NCBI GenBank assembly: GCA_031292195.1
Contig: JARLHP010000027.1
Location: forward strand, 1 to 46,617
DNA: 46,617 bases
Direction of reading: 5' to 3'
DNA from: Syntrophobacteraceae bacterium
GTDB lineage: Bacteria; Desulfobacterota; Syntrophobacteria; Syntrophobacterales; Syntrophobacteraceae
Shown here: positions 16,973 through 25,538 of the stretch, one piece after another
Layout of the letters: every line of letters starts with the position of its first letter
Numbering within the stretch: position 1 is the first letter of the stretch
Notes under the pieces: generated by a model
What the model was told of the DNA's origin: nothing
Seen by the model: the letters and a program-made list of their open reading frames with translations, nothing else
The model's database searches: none
Translations under genes and position numbers: made by a program

Positions 16973-17443
16973 TCACGGCGTGATTTCCAGAATTTCCATG
17001 TTCCGCACGCCCTTTGGGGCCTGAACCTTGACTTCATCTCCTTCTTCCCGGCCGATCAGCGCCTTTCCGATCGGAGAGGTAACCGATATGGTTCCCTCCG
17101 TGACGTCGGCCTCGTAGGGTCCCACCAGCCGGTATGAGCTGACCACGCCGGTTTCGAGGTCCTCCAGGACCACCTTGCAGCCGAAAATCACTTTCCCGTC
17201 GACCTCCTGGGGCAAATCGACGATTTCCGAATTCTGCAGCCTTTCGGTCGTCTCCTGGATCTTTCCCTCGATGATGCCCTGTTTTTCCTTGGCGGCATCA
17301 TACTCGGCGTTTTCAGAAAGGTCCCCGTGGCCACGGGCTTCCTCTATCGCCTTTATGACCGTGGGGCGCTCTTCTTTTTGCAAGCGTTGCAGTTCAATTT
17401 TAAGCTTTTCATACCCGACCTTGGTTATGGGGACTCTTGCCAT
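16973..17443 (-). CDS. greA: transcription elongation factor GreA
   Basis: GreA rescues backtracked RNA polymerase by stimulating transcript cleavage. The 156-residue protein starts MARVPITKVGYEKLKIELQR. It has the N-terminal antiparallel coiled coil with the acidic tip DLSENAEYDAAKEKQG, whose Asp and Glu direct the cleavage Mg ion. The C-terminal FKBP-like domain includes SPIGKALIGREEGDEV. The ATG has a perfect AAAGGAG five bases upstream, so the longer upstream open frame is not used. It converges with the transporter gene and diverges from pyrB. Confidence 0.97.
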   Translation of the reverse strand: MARVPITKVGYEKLKIELQRLQKEERPTVIKAIEEARGHGDLSENAEYDAAKEKQGIIEGKIQETTERLQNSEIVDLPQEVDGKVIFGCKVVLEDLETGVVSSYRLVGPYEADVTEGTISVTSPIGKALIGREEGDEVKVQAPKGVRNMEILEITP

Positions 17444-17650
17444 TCCCACTCCTTTCAAGATAAAAAAATACGCCGTCGCGTTTCCGGGCGCCTTCAAGGC
17501 GTCAACGGAAGCGGGACTGCGCCACATGATCAAACTTTGAGATCCTATTTTAATACAAAAATCGCAAAAAAACTCCATCAAAAAGCGCCCGGAATTTTCT
17601 CACATTTCCACCCCATGTCAATTTTAAATTACCCTCCGCGCACCGCCTCA

Positions 17651-17659
17651 TGCTACACT
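17651..17659 (+). promoter_or_regulatory. candidate extended -10 promoter for pyrB
   Basis: TGCTACACT fits an extended -10 element (TGnTAnnnT) about 110 bp upstream of the pyrB ATG. No clear -35 hexamer lies 17 bp further upstream. The leader between them holds a small TTGACT-ccaa-AGTCAA palindrome and G+C-rich inverted segments. I saw no recognisable PyrR box. Weak evidence. Confidence 0.25.
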
Positions 17660-17770
17660 AGCGTGTTAGCGCGCGGGTGTTTCACACGACCGGCCCCGTG
17701 CGCCGCGCCTTCCCAGGGCAGCTTGACTCCAAAGTCAAAATAAATCCGGCAGACCTCGTGAGGGACTTTT

Positions 17771-18688
17771 ATGCACTTTAACCGGAAAGACCTTCTGGGA
17801 ATTCAGGAACTCGACGTCTCGGAGATCGAGTTTATTCTCGACCTGTCCCGTTCTTTCAAGGAAATCAACGAAAGAACCATCAAAAAGGTGCCGACCTTGA
17901 GAGGCAAAACGGTCATTCACCTCTTTTACGAACCGAGCACCAGGACCAGGACTTCTTTCGACGTGGCCGCCAAACGGCTCAGCGCCGACACCTTCTCCGT
18001 CACGGCCTCGACCAGTTCGATAGTAAAGGGGGAGACCGCCCTCGACACCCTGAAAAACCTGGAGGCCATGAAGCCCGACGTGTTCGTCATTCGCCATTCC
18101 GCCTCCGGGGCGCCCTGGCAGCTGGCCGCCCGGACTTCCGCCTCGGTCATAAACGCCGGGGACGGCATGCACGAACACCCGTCCCAAGCTCTGCTCGACA
18201 TGCTCACCATCCTGGATAACAAGAAGAGCCTGCGCGGCCTGAACGTTCTCATTGTCGGAGACATATTTCACAGCCGGGTGGCGCGTTCCAACATCTGGGG
18301 CCTTAAGAAGATGGGGGCCACTGTGGTGGTGTGCGGCCCGGCCACCCTCATTCCCCCCAATATCGATGCGATGGGCGCGGAAGTTTCCCACTGCCTGGAC
18401 CAATGCATCCCCGAGGCTGACGTCATCATGGTTTTGCGCCTTCAAAAAGAAAGGCAGCAGCAGATGCTTCTGCCCTCCCTGCGGGAATATTCGACCTGGT
18501 ACGGCATAAACGGTGAGAGATTGAAAAACGCCAAAAAAGACGTTTTGATCATGCATCCCGGCCCGATCAACCGGGGAGTGGAAATAAGCTCTGAAGTCGC
18601 AGACGGCCCCTGCTCGGTCATCCTGGACCAGGTGACTAACGGGGTGGCCGTCAGGATGGCCCTGCTCTACCTGCTGGGGCAAAGATAA
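17771..18688 (+). CDS. pyrB: aspartate carbamoyltransferase catalytic subunit
   Basis: PyrB condenses carbamoyl phosphate and aspartate in de novo pyrimidine synthesis. The 305-residue length is typical. The carbamoyl-phosphate site [11 protein letters not shown], the later [28 protein letters not shown] and the C-terminal [11 protein letters not shown] are all present. GAGGG precedes the ATG. No pyrI regulatory subunit is seen. Together with pyrC downstream, it supplies two consecutive steps. The pair is separated by a hairpin with a T-run at 18691-18779. Confidence 0.97.
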   Translation: MHFNRKDLLGIQELDVSEIEFILDLSRSFKEINERTIKKVPTLRGKTVIHLFYEPSTRTRTSFDVAAKRLSADTFSVTASTSSIVKGETALDTLKNLEAMKPDVFVIRHSASGAPWQLAARTSASVINAGDGMHEHPSQALLDMLTILDNKKSLRGLNVLIVGDIFHSRVARSNIWGLKKMGATVVVCGPATLIPPNIDAMGAEVSHCLDQCIPEADVIMVLRLQKERQQQMLLPSLREYSTWYGINGERLKNAKKDVLIMHPGPINRGVEISSEVADGPCSVILDQVTNGVAVRMALLYLLGQR

Positions 18689-18690
18689 AA

Positions 18691-18779
18691 CGAGGAAGCG
18701 GGGAGCAGGAAGCAAGAAGCGGGAAGAGGGCGGGAACTCAACTTTATTCCTGCTCCCCGCTCCCTGCTCCTCGCTTTTT
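18691..18779 (+). terminator. terminator-like hairpin between pyrB and pyrC
   Basis: AGCGGGGAGCAGG (18697-18709) pairs perfectly over 13 bp with CCTGCTCCCCGCT (18749-18761). The outer CGAGGA/TCCTCG adds six pairs across a 6-base bulge. Five Ts (18775-18779) follow the stem, the form of an intrinsic terminator on the plus strand. It lies between two genes of one pathway, 20 bp before the pyrC ATG, so partial termination would lower pyrC relative to pyrB. The stem belongs to the GGGGAGC repeat family. Confidence 0.6.
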
Positions 18780-18798
18780 CTTTCATCACGGAGTGATA

Positions 18799-20112
18799 AT
18801 GAAACCGAACGAAAAGCCGGCCAACCTGATTTTGCGAAACGGCAGGGTGATCGATCCGGCGCAGGGGCTCGACGCTGTGGCAACCGTTGTCATCGAGAAC
18901 GGCAAAGTTGTCGAGGTCGGCCCAAACATCGAAATCGGCGCCCAAAGGCGCGGGGAATTCGAGCAAATCGATGCGGGCGGCAAATGGGTGGTCCCCGGCC
19001 TGATCGACATGCACGTTCATCTGCGCGAGCCGGGAGAAGAATACAAGGAGACCATCGCCTCAGGCACACGGGCCGCGGTTGCGGGAGGATTCACCGCTGT
19101 GGCCTGCATGCCCAATACGCGCCCGGTAAACGACTGCGCGGCGGTAACTCAGTTCATTCTAAAGAAGGCCGCCGAGGAGGGGGCCTGCCGAGTGTTTCCG
19201 GTGGGCGCTATCAGCAAGGGGCTTGAGGGCCGAAATCTGTGCGAACTGGGAGAGCTTCGCGCCTCGGGGGTGGTGGCGGTATCCGACGACGGCAGGCCGG
19301 TGGAGAGCAGCATGCTCATGCGCCGGGCCCTCGAGTACGCCAAGACCTTCGGCCTGCTGGTCATAAGCCACTGCGAAGACCTCGGCCTTTCCTCCGGGGG
19401 TCTTATGAACGAGGGGCGGGTATCCACAAGGCTGGGGCTTAGAGGCATACCCCGGGCTGCCGAAGAAGTCATGGCCGCCCGCGATATTCTTCTGGCCGAA
19501 CTTACCGGCGCCCGGCTGCATCTGGCTCACATCAGCTCAGCCGGCTCGGTCGCTCTGATTCGCGAGGCCAAAAAGCGGGGCCTTCAGGTCACAGCCGAAA
19601 CCGCCCCGCACTATTTCACCCTGGACGAAGAACTGCTTTCCACTTTCAACCCGGTCTACAAGGTCAATCCGCCGGTGCGCACCCGGGAAGACATGGAGGC
19701 GATAAAGGCCGGACTGGCCGACGGAACTCTGGACGCCATCGCTTCGGATCATGCCCCTCACAGCGCGGTTGAAAAAGACCTGGAATTCGAGTACGCGGCA
19801 AACGGCATGATCGGCCTGGAATCATCCCTGCCCCTGATTCTTCGCCTGGTAAGACAATCCATTCTCTCCCCTTTGGACGCCATTGCCAAGGTGTCCCAAA
19901 ACCCGGCGCGGATACTTTCCATTCCTTTCGGAACGCTGGCCAAAGGGGCTGCCGCTGATTTGACGGTGATCGATCCCGAAGCAACCTATACCATCGATGC
20001 GCGTAAATTCGAATCCAAGAGCAGGAATTGCCCCTTCGACGGCATGGAAGCGCAGGGCCGGGCGGTTATGACCTTTATTGACGGCAGGGTGGTCTTCACC
20101 GCCCCCGATTGA
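18799..20112 (+). CDS. pyrC: dihydroorotase
   Basis: The enzyme closes N-carbamoyl-aspartate to dihydroorotate. The 437-residue protein is a class I dihydroorotase by length and motifs. It has the zinc-binding HVHLREPG near residue 75, CMPNTRPVND, SHCEDLGLSSGG, LHLAHISSA, TAETAPHYF and the catalytic region IASDHAPH. The C-terminus has the amidohydrolase sandwich (GAAADLTVIDPEATYTIDA). The ATG at 18799 has GGAG five bases upstream; the GTG at 18793 overlaps that site and is rejected. It follows pyrB and precedes the sigma-54 regulator by 18 bp. Confidence 0.96.
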   Translation: MKPNEKPANLILRNGRVIDPAQGLDAVATVVIENGKVVEVGPNIEIGAQRRGEFEQIDAGGKWVVPGLIDMHVHLREPGEEYKETIASGTRAAVAGGFTAVACMPNTRPVNDCAAVTQFILKKAAEEGACRVFPVGAISKGLEGRNLCELGELRASGVVAVSDDGRPVESSMLMRRALEYAKTFGLLVISHCEDLGLSSGGLMNEGRVSTRLGLRGIPRAAEEVMAARDILLAELTGARLHLAHISSAGSVALIREAKKRGLQVTAETAPHYFTLDEELLSTFNPVYKVNPPVRTREDMEAIKAGLADGTLDAIASDHAPHSAVEKDLEFEYAANGMIGLESSLPLILRLVRQSILSPLDAIAKVSQNPARILSIPFGTLAKGAAADLTVIDPEATYTIDARKFESKSRNCPFDGMEAQGRAVMTFIDGRVVFTAPD

Positions 20113-20130
20113 GATTTTTGGGCGCATGTC

Positions 20131-21540
20131 ATGCTGCAAAACAGCGAGCCTTACAAAATTTTAGTGGTTGACGATGACAGTGGCATGAGGGAGCTCTTAG
20201 AGCTCCTGCTGCTAAAGCACGGCTACCACGTCCGGTGCGCCGAAAGCGGGTCGAGCGCCATCGAGGCCATCCGGAACGATTCTCCCGACCTGGTCGTGAC
20301 CGATATCAGGATGCAGCCGGTTAACGGTCTGGAGGTGCTGAAGAAGTGTAAAACCATCTCGCCGCGAACCATCGTCATAATGATATCGGCCTACGCCAGC
20401 ACCGAACTGGCCGTGGAGGCCATGAACGAGGGCGCCTACGATTACTTTCCAAAGCCGTTCAATAACGATGAACTCCTGTCGGTAATTTCCATCGCTCTGC
20501 ACAACCGGGGCAATGAACAACCGGTGAGCGATTCCCGGGAAGGCCCGCTTTATTTCGGCGGCATGATCGGCGAAAGCGCTCCCATGCTCAAGGTCTATGA
20601 AACCGTGCAGCGCGTGGCGAATATCGGCAGCAACGTGGTCATCACGGGAGAAAGCGGGACGGGCAAGGAACTGGTAGCCAGGGCGATCCATCGCCAGAGC
20701 GCCCGACGCGACCAGCCCCTGGTGATCGTAAACTGCGGCGGGGTTCCGGAAAACCTGGTGGAAAGCGAACTTTTCGGCTACCGCAAGGGGGCCTTCACCG
20801 GCGCCGCCGCGGACCGCAAGGGTCTTGTGGAGGCCGCCCGCGGCGGCACCCTGTTTCTCGACGAGATAGGCGAACTCACTCCCATTCTGCAGGTCAAACT
20901 GCTCAGGCTGGTCCAGGATAAGACCATTAAAATGATCGGCGGCACCGAGGAAATCCCGGTGGACGTCCGCATCATCTCCGCCACCAACCGCGACCTCGAA
21001 CACATGGTGATGGAAAAGACTTTTCGAGAAGACCTCTATTACCGCCTGAACGTACTCCATATACGCGTGCCGCCCCTCAGGCATCGCCGGGGGGACATCC
21101 CGCTTCTCGCCCGCTATTTTCTGGCCAAGTTCACCAAAGACTTCGGAAAAGATATCCATAAAGTCTCCTCCTATGCCATGGACATATTGTGTAACTATGA
21201 GTTTCCGGGAAATGTGAGGGAACTCGAACACATCATCGAGCGCGGCGTGGCCATGGAATCCTCGCGGATCATCCTGCCCGACTCCCTGACCCTCTCCCTG
21301 CACAGGCGAAAGCAACAGGAACGGACCACCCTTCCGGAAATCTGCGAAATTCCGGCGAAAAACTTCGAACTGGACAAACATATCGCCGAAATTGAAAGTC
21401 GCCTGCTCCAGCAGGCCCTCAACCAGACGGGCGGCATAAAACTCAAGGCCGCAAAGCTGCTCGGAATTTCTTTCCGCTCCTTCCGATACCGGCTGCTAAA
21501 ATACGAGCTTGCCACCGAAGACGAATTGAAGGAGGGTTGA
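20131..21540 (+). CDS. sigma-54-dependent response regulator (NtrC family)
   Basis: The 469-residue protein has three parts. A receiver domain has the phosphoacceptor Asp 58 in [12 protein letters not shown]. An AAA+ activator domain has Walker A GESGTGKE, the sigma-54-contact loop GAFTGA and Walker [11 protein letters not shown] Fis-type helix-turn-helix at the C-terminus reads [20 protein letters not shown]. It resembles PilR/AtoC-like regulators; no partner histidine kinase is adjacent and the targets are unknown. It starts 18 bp after pyrC, so it may be cotranscribed with the pyrimidine genes, and the propeller gene follows 95 bp later. I found no clear GG-N10-GC sigma-54 promoter next to it. 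Confidence 0.93.
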   Translation: MLQNSEPYKILVVDDDSGMRELLELLLLKHGYHVRCAESGSSAIEAIRNDSPDLVVTDIRMQPVNGLEVLKKCKTISPRTIVIMISAYASTELAVEAMNEGAYDYFPKPFNNDELLSVISIALHNRGNEQPVSDSREGPLYFGGMIGESAPMLKVYETVQRVANIGSNVVITGESGTGKELVARAIHRQSARRDQPLVIVNCGGVPENLVESELFGYRKGAFTGAAADRKGLVEAARGGTLFLDEIGELTPILQVKLLRLVQDKTIKMIGGTEEIPVDVRIISATNRDLEHMVMEKTFREDLYYRLNVLHIRVPPLRHRRGDIPLLARYFLAKFTKDFGKDIHKVSSYAMDILCNYEFPGNVRELEHIIERGVAMESSRIILPDSLTLSLHRRKQQERTTLPEICEIPAKNFELDKHIAEIESRLLQQALNQTGGIKLKAAKLLGISFRSFRYRLLKYELATEDELKEG

Positions 21541-21635
21541 ACCGGCCGTCCCGCCCTCTCCTTGACAACTCACCGAACCGCCTTACTTTCCAGAACACTT
21601 TAGTTCCAAGGTTTCCTTACACAAGGTGGACCTGG

Positions 21636-22589
21636 ATGAAAAAATCCTGGCAACTCCTCACTCTATTGATTCCGGGTTTTGTGCTGCTCCTGCTGGCAAC
21701 ACCATCCGCACCATTTAGCCCGCATGGCTCCCGGACCGCAAAACCGGCCGGCCAATCTTTCAAAGTGGGCGCCGACCCCTACGGTATCGCCTTCGACGGA
21801 ACGAACATCTGGGTAACCAACAATGGCGGCGATACTGTCACCAGGCTCCAGGCCGCCAACGGCTCTTTGCCGGGAACGTGCGCGGTCGGCTCCCGGCCGC
21901 TCGGGCTGGCCTTCGACGGGCAAAATATCTGGGTGGTAAACCACGCGGGCAATACCGTGACGAAGCTAAGGGCGAGCGACGGGTCCCTGGTCGGAACCTA
22001 CAGGGTGGGCGCCGGGCCGATCGGTATCCTGTTCGACGGCAAATACATCTGGGTGGCAAACGAGAAGGACTACAGTGTCACCAAACTCAGGGCCGGCGAC
22101 GGGGCCCCGGTCGGGACCTATTCCGCCGGGCCTCAGCCGCTCGGTTTGGCTTTCGACGGCAAAAACATCTGGGTTACCAATGGTCAGGCCAATGTCGTTA
22201 CCAAACTGAGGGCAAGAGACGGTTCCCTGGTTGGGAGGTATCCCACGGGCCCCGTCCCCTGGAACCTTGTCTTCGACGGGACAAACCTCTGGGTGGTCAA
22301 TACCGGCGGCAATTCCGTCACAAAGCTAAGGGCGAGCGACGGGTCTTTGGTCGGCACGTATGCCGTCGGCTATCAACCCTGGTCGATTGCCTTCGACGGC
22401 AAAAACATCTGGGTATCAAACAGCGGCGACAGTACGGTGACAAAGCTGGAAGCAAGCGGCGCGGTGTTCGCCGGCGCCTATGGAGTGGCTGGAGGCGCGG
22501 AGGCTTTGGTCATCGCGAAGAAAGACCTCTGGGTTACAAACATAGGACGGGATACCGTCACAAAGCTCCCCCTTTCATCGCTGAAATGA
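21636..22589 (+). CDS. exported seven-bladed beta-propeller protein (YncE/NHL-like)
   Basis: The 317-residue protein has a signal peptide (KSWQLLTLLIPGFVLLLLA) and then seven nearly identical 40-residue repeats (residues 42-317). The consensus is YxVGxxPxGIAFDGxNIWV, then TNxGxxTVTKLRASDGSLVG; the last copy is cut to 36 residues. Seven copies match a closed seven-bladed propeller. Proteins of this type act in the periplasm or outside the cell as binding scaffolds or lactonase-like enzymes, but no catalytic residues can be inferred. AAGGTGGA precedes the ATG at 21636. The longer frame from 21537 would overlap the regulator stop, lacks a signal sequence at its start and is rejected. Confidence 0.8.
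   Translation: MKKSWQLLTLLIPGFVLLLLATPSAPFSPHGSRTAKPAGQSFKVGADPYGIAFDGTNIWVTNNGGDTVTRLQAANGSLPGTCAVGSRPLGLAFDGQNIWVVNHAGNTVTKLRASDGSLVGTYRVGAGPIGILFDGKYIWVANEKDYSVTKLRAGDGAPVGTYSAGPQPLGLAFDGKNIWVTNGQANVVTKLRARDGSLVGRYPTGPVPWNLVFDGTNLWVVNTGGNSVTKLRASDGSLVGTYAVGYQPWSIAFDGKNIWVSNSGDSTVTKLEASGAVFAGAYGVAGGAEALVIAKKDLWVTNIGRDTVTKLPLSSLK
21759..22586 (+). repeat. seven tandem 120-bp coding repeats
   Basis: The DNA encoding the propeller blades is six 120-bp units and a final 108-bp unit, with boundaries at 21759, 21879, 21999, 22119, 22239, 22359 and 22479. Stretches such as AAGCTAAGGGCGAGCGACGG recur in units 2 and 5, which suggests recent duplication or gene conversion rather than ancient divergence only. 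Confidence 0.8.
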
Positions 22590-22649
22590 CCGGAGGCGAA
22601 CCGGTTCATCTCGCCCGGTCCTGTTCCAGAGGCTTCCTCCCCGCTCTTG

Positions 22650-23315
22650 TCACCCTTTCATGAACTGCCGTATAAAGGCCGCCACCTCGGCTTTTCCCCG
22701 GTAGACACCGTAGTGGCCTTCGCACAGGATATCCGCCCCGATGGACAGAAGCATTTCGAGGCTTTTTTCATAGTCACCGCGGTTGGAAAGAAAACCCGGA
22801 TCGAGCGGGCCGTGAACGTCGTGGGCAAACACAACCCGCAGTCCATCGGACTCCGTGAGATAGACGACCGATCCCGGTGAGTGCCCCGGGGCGTGGAAAA
22901 CTTCGATTTTCCTGCCGCCAAGAAGTATTTCGCCTTGGGGCCCGGCAAGTTTTCTGTCCACCCCGAATGGCGCCAGCGCCGCCCCGTACCAGTCTGCCGC
23001 CGTCACCCGGTTGTCGCCGGTTTCAAGGTAGACCGCATCCAGTTCATGGGCCACGATTTCGAGCCCCAACCGCTTTTTAAGATCGGCTGCCCCGCCGGTG
23101 TGATCGTAATGGCAGTGGGTGATCAGCAGGTAGTTTATCCGCTCCGGCTCGACCCCGCATTTCCTGATATTGGCAAGGAGCCTCTCGGTTCCCCGACCCG
23201 CTCCGGCATCGACCAGCGCGGCTTGCTCCCCGAATTTGACCAGGTATATGGCCGCGTCGTCGGGCGCGCTGAGATTGCCGCCGCCAACCTCGAATATCTC
23301 GCTGGTGATTTTCAT
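22650..23315 (-). CDS. MBL-fold metallo-hydrolase (glyoxalase II-like)
   Basis: The 221-residue protein has the metallo-beta-lactamase metal motif THCHYDHTGG (HxHxDH), an Asp in LVDAGAG, a later His in FHAPGHSPGSVVY, FAHDVHGP and the terminal CEGHYGVYRG. These residues fit the dinuclear zinc site of glyoxalase II-type hydrolases. The substrate is unknown. AGGAGG lies nine bases before the ATG at 23315, so the longer open frame to 23423 is not needed. It follows the HIT gene by 38 bp and probably shares its transcript. Confidence 0.88.
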   Translation of the reverse strand: MKITSEIFEVGGGNLSAPDDAAIYLVKFGEQAALVDAGAGRGTERLLANIRKCGVEPERINYLLITHCHYDHTGGAADLKKRLGLEIVAHELDAVYLETGDNRVTAADWYGAALAPFGVDRKLAGPQGEILLGGRKIEVFHAPGHSPGSVVYLTESDGLRVVFAHDVHGPLDPGFLSNRGDYEKSLEMLLSIGADILCEGHYGVYRGKAEVAAFIRQFMKG

Positions 23316-23353
23316 GATGGAGCTACCTCCTTGCCTTGGAAGGTCGGTTGCAC

Positions 23354-23761
23354 TCACAGTGCGGCTCTTATCCGGGCCAGTATCTCGGCCAAAGAGCCCG
23401 GCGGACCATATTTGCCCGGCCACATGTGCAGGTTGTCATCGGAGAAGCGCGGTATGAGGTGGAAATGAACGTGGTGAACGATCTGCCCGGCCGAACGGTA
23501 ATTGTTCTGGAGTAAATTCAACCCCGTGGCCTTCGTGGCGGTGAACACGGCCTTTGCGATTTTTTGGGAGGCGGCCACACAGGCCTGGAGGTCTTCTTCA
23601 TCCATATCGAAAAGAGTGGCGAAGTGCTTTCTGGGAAGCACAAGCGTGTGGCCGCGGCTTATTGGACTGATATCCAGAAAGCTGATCACGCGCTCGTCTT
23701 CGTAGACTTTTTCGCAGGGACTCGCTCCCCTGATTATTTGACAAAATATACACTCAGCCAT
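23354..23761 (-). CDS. HIT family nucleotide-binding protein
   Basis: The 135-residue protein has the histidine triad HVHFHLIPR, in which the middle His forms the nucleotidyl intermediate, and the N-terminal CIFCQIIRG seen in HinT relatives. Such enzymes hydrolyse AMP-lysine or other nucleoside phosphoramidates. The C-terminal tail (WPGKYGPPGSLAEILARIRA) fits bacterial HIT hydrolases. The ATG at 23761 has GGGAGG seven bases upstream; an in-frame TTG two codons earlier is rejected. It is the first gene of a likely two-gene unit with the MBL hydrolase. Confidence 0.93.
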   Translation of the reverse strand: MAECIFCQIIRGASPCEKVYEDERVISFLDISPISRGHTLVLPRKHFATLFDMDEEDLQACVAASQKIAKAVFTATKATGLNLLQNNYRSAGQIVHHVHFHLIPRFSDDNLHMWPGKYGPPGSLAEILARIRAAL

Positions 23762-23918
23762 GGTCAAGCCTCCCTGGTCGATCCGTAAGATGCAAAGGGT
23801 AAGGTAACAGGGAAATTTTTTCTGTAAAGATAAAACAGCGGCGGGCCTCTCTTATGCTTATCTTACTTAAACAAAAATCGAGAGGTTACAGCCCACCGGG
23901 AGAGGAGGGACAACAGAA

Positions 23919-24068
23919 ATGGAAGAATGGACAAGCTGCGAGTTAGGCGAGATTTTCCTGGAAGGCAGCGTCACATGCCTGGATGAATATGGCCTCTGCC
24001 TGCGATGTTCAGGGGGGATATGGGAGCCGGTCGATTCCGAACCCGCGCCGGACGCAGGTCAAGATTAG
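23919..24068 (+). CDS. small Cys-rich protein, 49 residues
   Basis: This short ORF reads MEEWTSCELGEIFLEGSV and ends in PAPDAGQD. It has four cysteines (7, 20, 27, 30) in the order C-x12-C-x6-C-x2-C and is acidic with no signal peptide. The spacing could hold one zinc ion. GGAGG is at a reasonable distance before the ATG, and the intergenic spacing from the divergent HIT gene (157 bp) leaves room for promoters. I do not recognise the family. Its size makes a chance ORF possible, but the ribosome-binding site and the Cys pattern favour a real gene. Confidence 0.5.
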   Translation: MEEWTSCELGEIFLEGSVTCLDEYGLCLRCSGGIWEPVDSEPAPDAGQD

Positions 24069-24313
24069 ACCGGAGCCAGGGCTCAGGTGGCATTAACGCT
24101 TGCGCATCAAACATCTCCAGGCCCCGGGCGGGTTCGGATGATTGGAATCAAAATGGCTGGACACAAGCGAGAGGCTCCGACAGTTGTGGAGGACCGTGGC
24201 CCCCGCAGTCCTCGTCACCATTTCCGGCGATCCACAACTCGGCGCTTTCCAGATTGGCGGCTATCTTTTGGGCTCTCTGAGAAAATCGGCCGGTATGAAA
24301 GCGGCAATCCGCG

Positions 24314-24362
24314 AAAAGTCCGTGGTTTGGGCTTGGCAATCCCGGCTGGCGGTCCCACCGCC
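24314..24362 (-). repeat. 49-bp gene-end element next to panE
   Basis: Read on the minus strand, this begins one base after the PanE-like gene stop. It has 48 of 49 bases identical to the element in the 3' end of thiE (34571-34619). It carries a GGCGGTGGGACCGCC hairpin, then GCCGGGATTGCCAAGCCC and CGGACTTTT. It ends in a short T-run, so it could act as a weak terminator. The rest of the 24069-24313 gap shows nothing I can assign. Confidence 0.7.
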
Positions 24363-24363
24363 T

Positions 24364-25299
24364 TCAGCGCAGGTAGTCGTGTTCCATGGCCCTTACGAGA
24401 TTAGTCATGGTTACATAGTACGGCGTGGGTATTCCCGCTTGCCTTCCGTACTCCACCACTTTCCCCCCCAGAAAGTCGATTTCCGTTTGCGTCCTGTTGG
24501 CAATATCCACACACATGGAATCCTTGTGCACGCCCACTTTCTCCAGGTAAGCCATGGCCTGCGTCAAATAGTTCTCGCCAAGATCGTATCCCCTGGCTTT
24601 GGCCACGGCCAGGATTTCAGCGAAGCACCCTTCCGCTATTTCCCGCGTGGCCGCAAGCTCCAGGGCTTCCCGGATCGTTTTGTTGGTGACCGCGCAAATC
24701 GAGGCCATGGTGCATTTCAGGATCATTTTCTTCCAGACCTGCAGCTTGATGTCCTCGACGAATTGCGTATCGAGGCCCCCTTTGGAGAAAAGCTCCGCTG
24801 CCCGCAGGCCCATTTCGCGATTCTCGGGCGCCAAAGCCCCCAGGTGGTTGGGACGGTTGAAGAAGTTCACATGTGCGGCGCAGGCCCCTTTCAGGGATGC
24901 GCCGAAGTTGAGCGACATCCGAAACGCCCTCTGCGCCCCGAAGAGCCCGGCAATCACGTCTTCTGTGCCCAGGCCGTTGTGGGCGCTGACGATCCCGGTT
25001 TGCGGCCCGGCCACTTCCCGCAGGGAGTCAAGAACCGGCAAGAGGTGAAATGTCTTGGTGCAAATGAAAATGAAATCCGGATTCAGTTCCTTTATCTGCG
25101 ACACGTTATCGAACAGGTTTTTGACCTGCACATGACAGTCGAATTCTCCGGTAATCGTGATGCCGTTTTTGCGAATTTCGTCCCTCTGCTCGGCTCTTCT
25201 GACCACGAGCATCGTTTCCGGGTCACGGGCCAGCAGGGACGCAGCCACAACGGCCCCCGTCGCCCCAATCCCGATAACTGCAACCGCAGGCTCTTTCAT
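24364..25299 (-). CDS. ketopantoate reductase family protein (ApbA/PanE-like)
   Basis: The 311-residue protein has an N-terminal Rossmann fold with VAVIGIGATGAVVAASL (GxGxxG variant) and a ketopantoate reductase C-terminal domain (KMILKCTMASICAVTNKTIR and TEIDFLGGKVVEYGRQAGI). That arrangement fits 2-dehydropantoate 2-reductase, the pantothenate-pathway enzyme, which uses NADPH. Members of this family also act on other 2-oxoacids, so the substrate is not certain. The conserved Lys is in VWKKMILKC and the Glu in TEIDFLGG. A 49-bp repeat element follows the stop. Confidence 0.85.
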   Translation of the reverse strand: MKEPAVAVIGIGATGAVVAASLLARDPETMLVVRRAEQRDEIRKNGITITGEFDCHVQVKNLFDNVSQIKELNPDFIFICTKTFHLLPVLDSLREVAGPQTGIVSAHNGLGTEDVIAGLFGAQRAFRMSLNFGASLKGACAAHVNFFNRPNHLGALAPENREMGLRAAELFSKGGLDTQFVEDIKLQVWKKMILKCTMASICAVTNKTIREALELAATREIAEGCFAEILAVAKARGYDLGENYLTQAMAYLEKVGVHKDSMCVDIANRTQTEIDFLGGKVVEYGRQAGIPTPYYVTMTNLVRAMEHDYLR

Positions 25300-25347
25300 A
25301 ACTCACACCGCCTCTCTTTTTAGTCCGGTCCCTTGCATCAGTTGGAA

Positions 25348-25538
25348 TCAAAGCCCCCACGACTCCAGCACGCCGGCCGGTTCATGGTTGCACAGCGCCC
25401 GCGGCGTGTCGCCGCTGACCGCTTGCCAAGCCCCGATCTGCCCGAATGGCTGCGCCGGCGGGCAGATCGGCCGGGGGCGGGTACCACCGCCTGGCTGCCG
25501 GCCATCAACTCGCGGGCGGTTTTACCTGTTTCCTTCAT
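25348..25538 (-). pseudogene. possible remnant of a 2-oxoacid oxidoreductase gene
   Basis: The gap 25300-25840 (541 bp) has no intact gene. On the minus strand an ATG at 25538 with GGAG upstream reads MKETGKTARELMAGSQAVV, which resembles the start of 2-oxoacid:ferredoxin oxidoreductase alpha chains. The frame then loses similarity. A second frame ends WQAVSGDTPRALCNHEPAGV, then LESWGL and a TGA at 25348-25350, with the look of a genuine C-terminus. I infer a decayed gene with internal deletion and frameshift, but the match is short and unverified. Confidence 0.25.

Noticed and set aside
17735-18883. Minus-strand 382-residue frame antisense to pyrB
   Set aside because: The pyrB frame has complete catalytic motifs. 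The antisense frame is a mirror artefact that runs into the hairpin.
20212-21381. Minus-strand 389-residue frame antisense to the sigma-54 regulator
   Set aside because: The regulator carries all AAA+ motifs. The antisense product matches nothing.
24142-25323. Plus-strand 393-residue frame antisense to the PanE-like gene, starting in the gap
   Set aside because: Most of it is a shadow of the PanE-like gene. The first 60 residues look slightly protein-like but have no motif and run through the 49-bp repeat.
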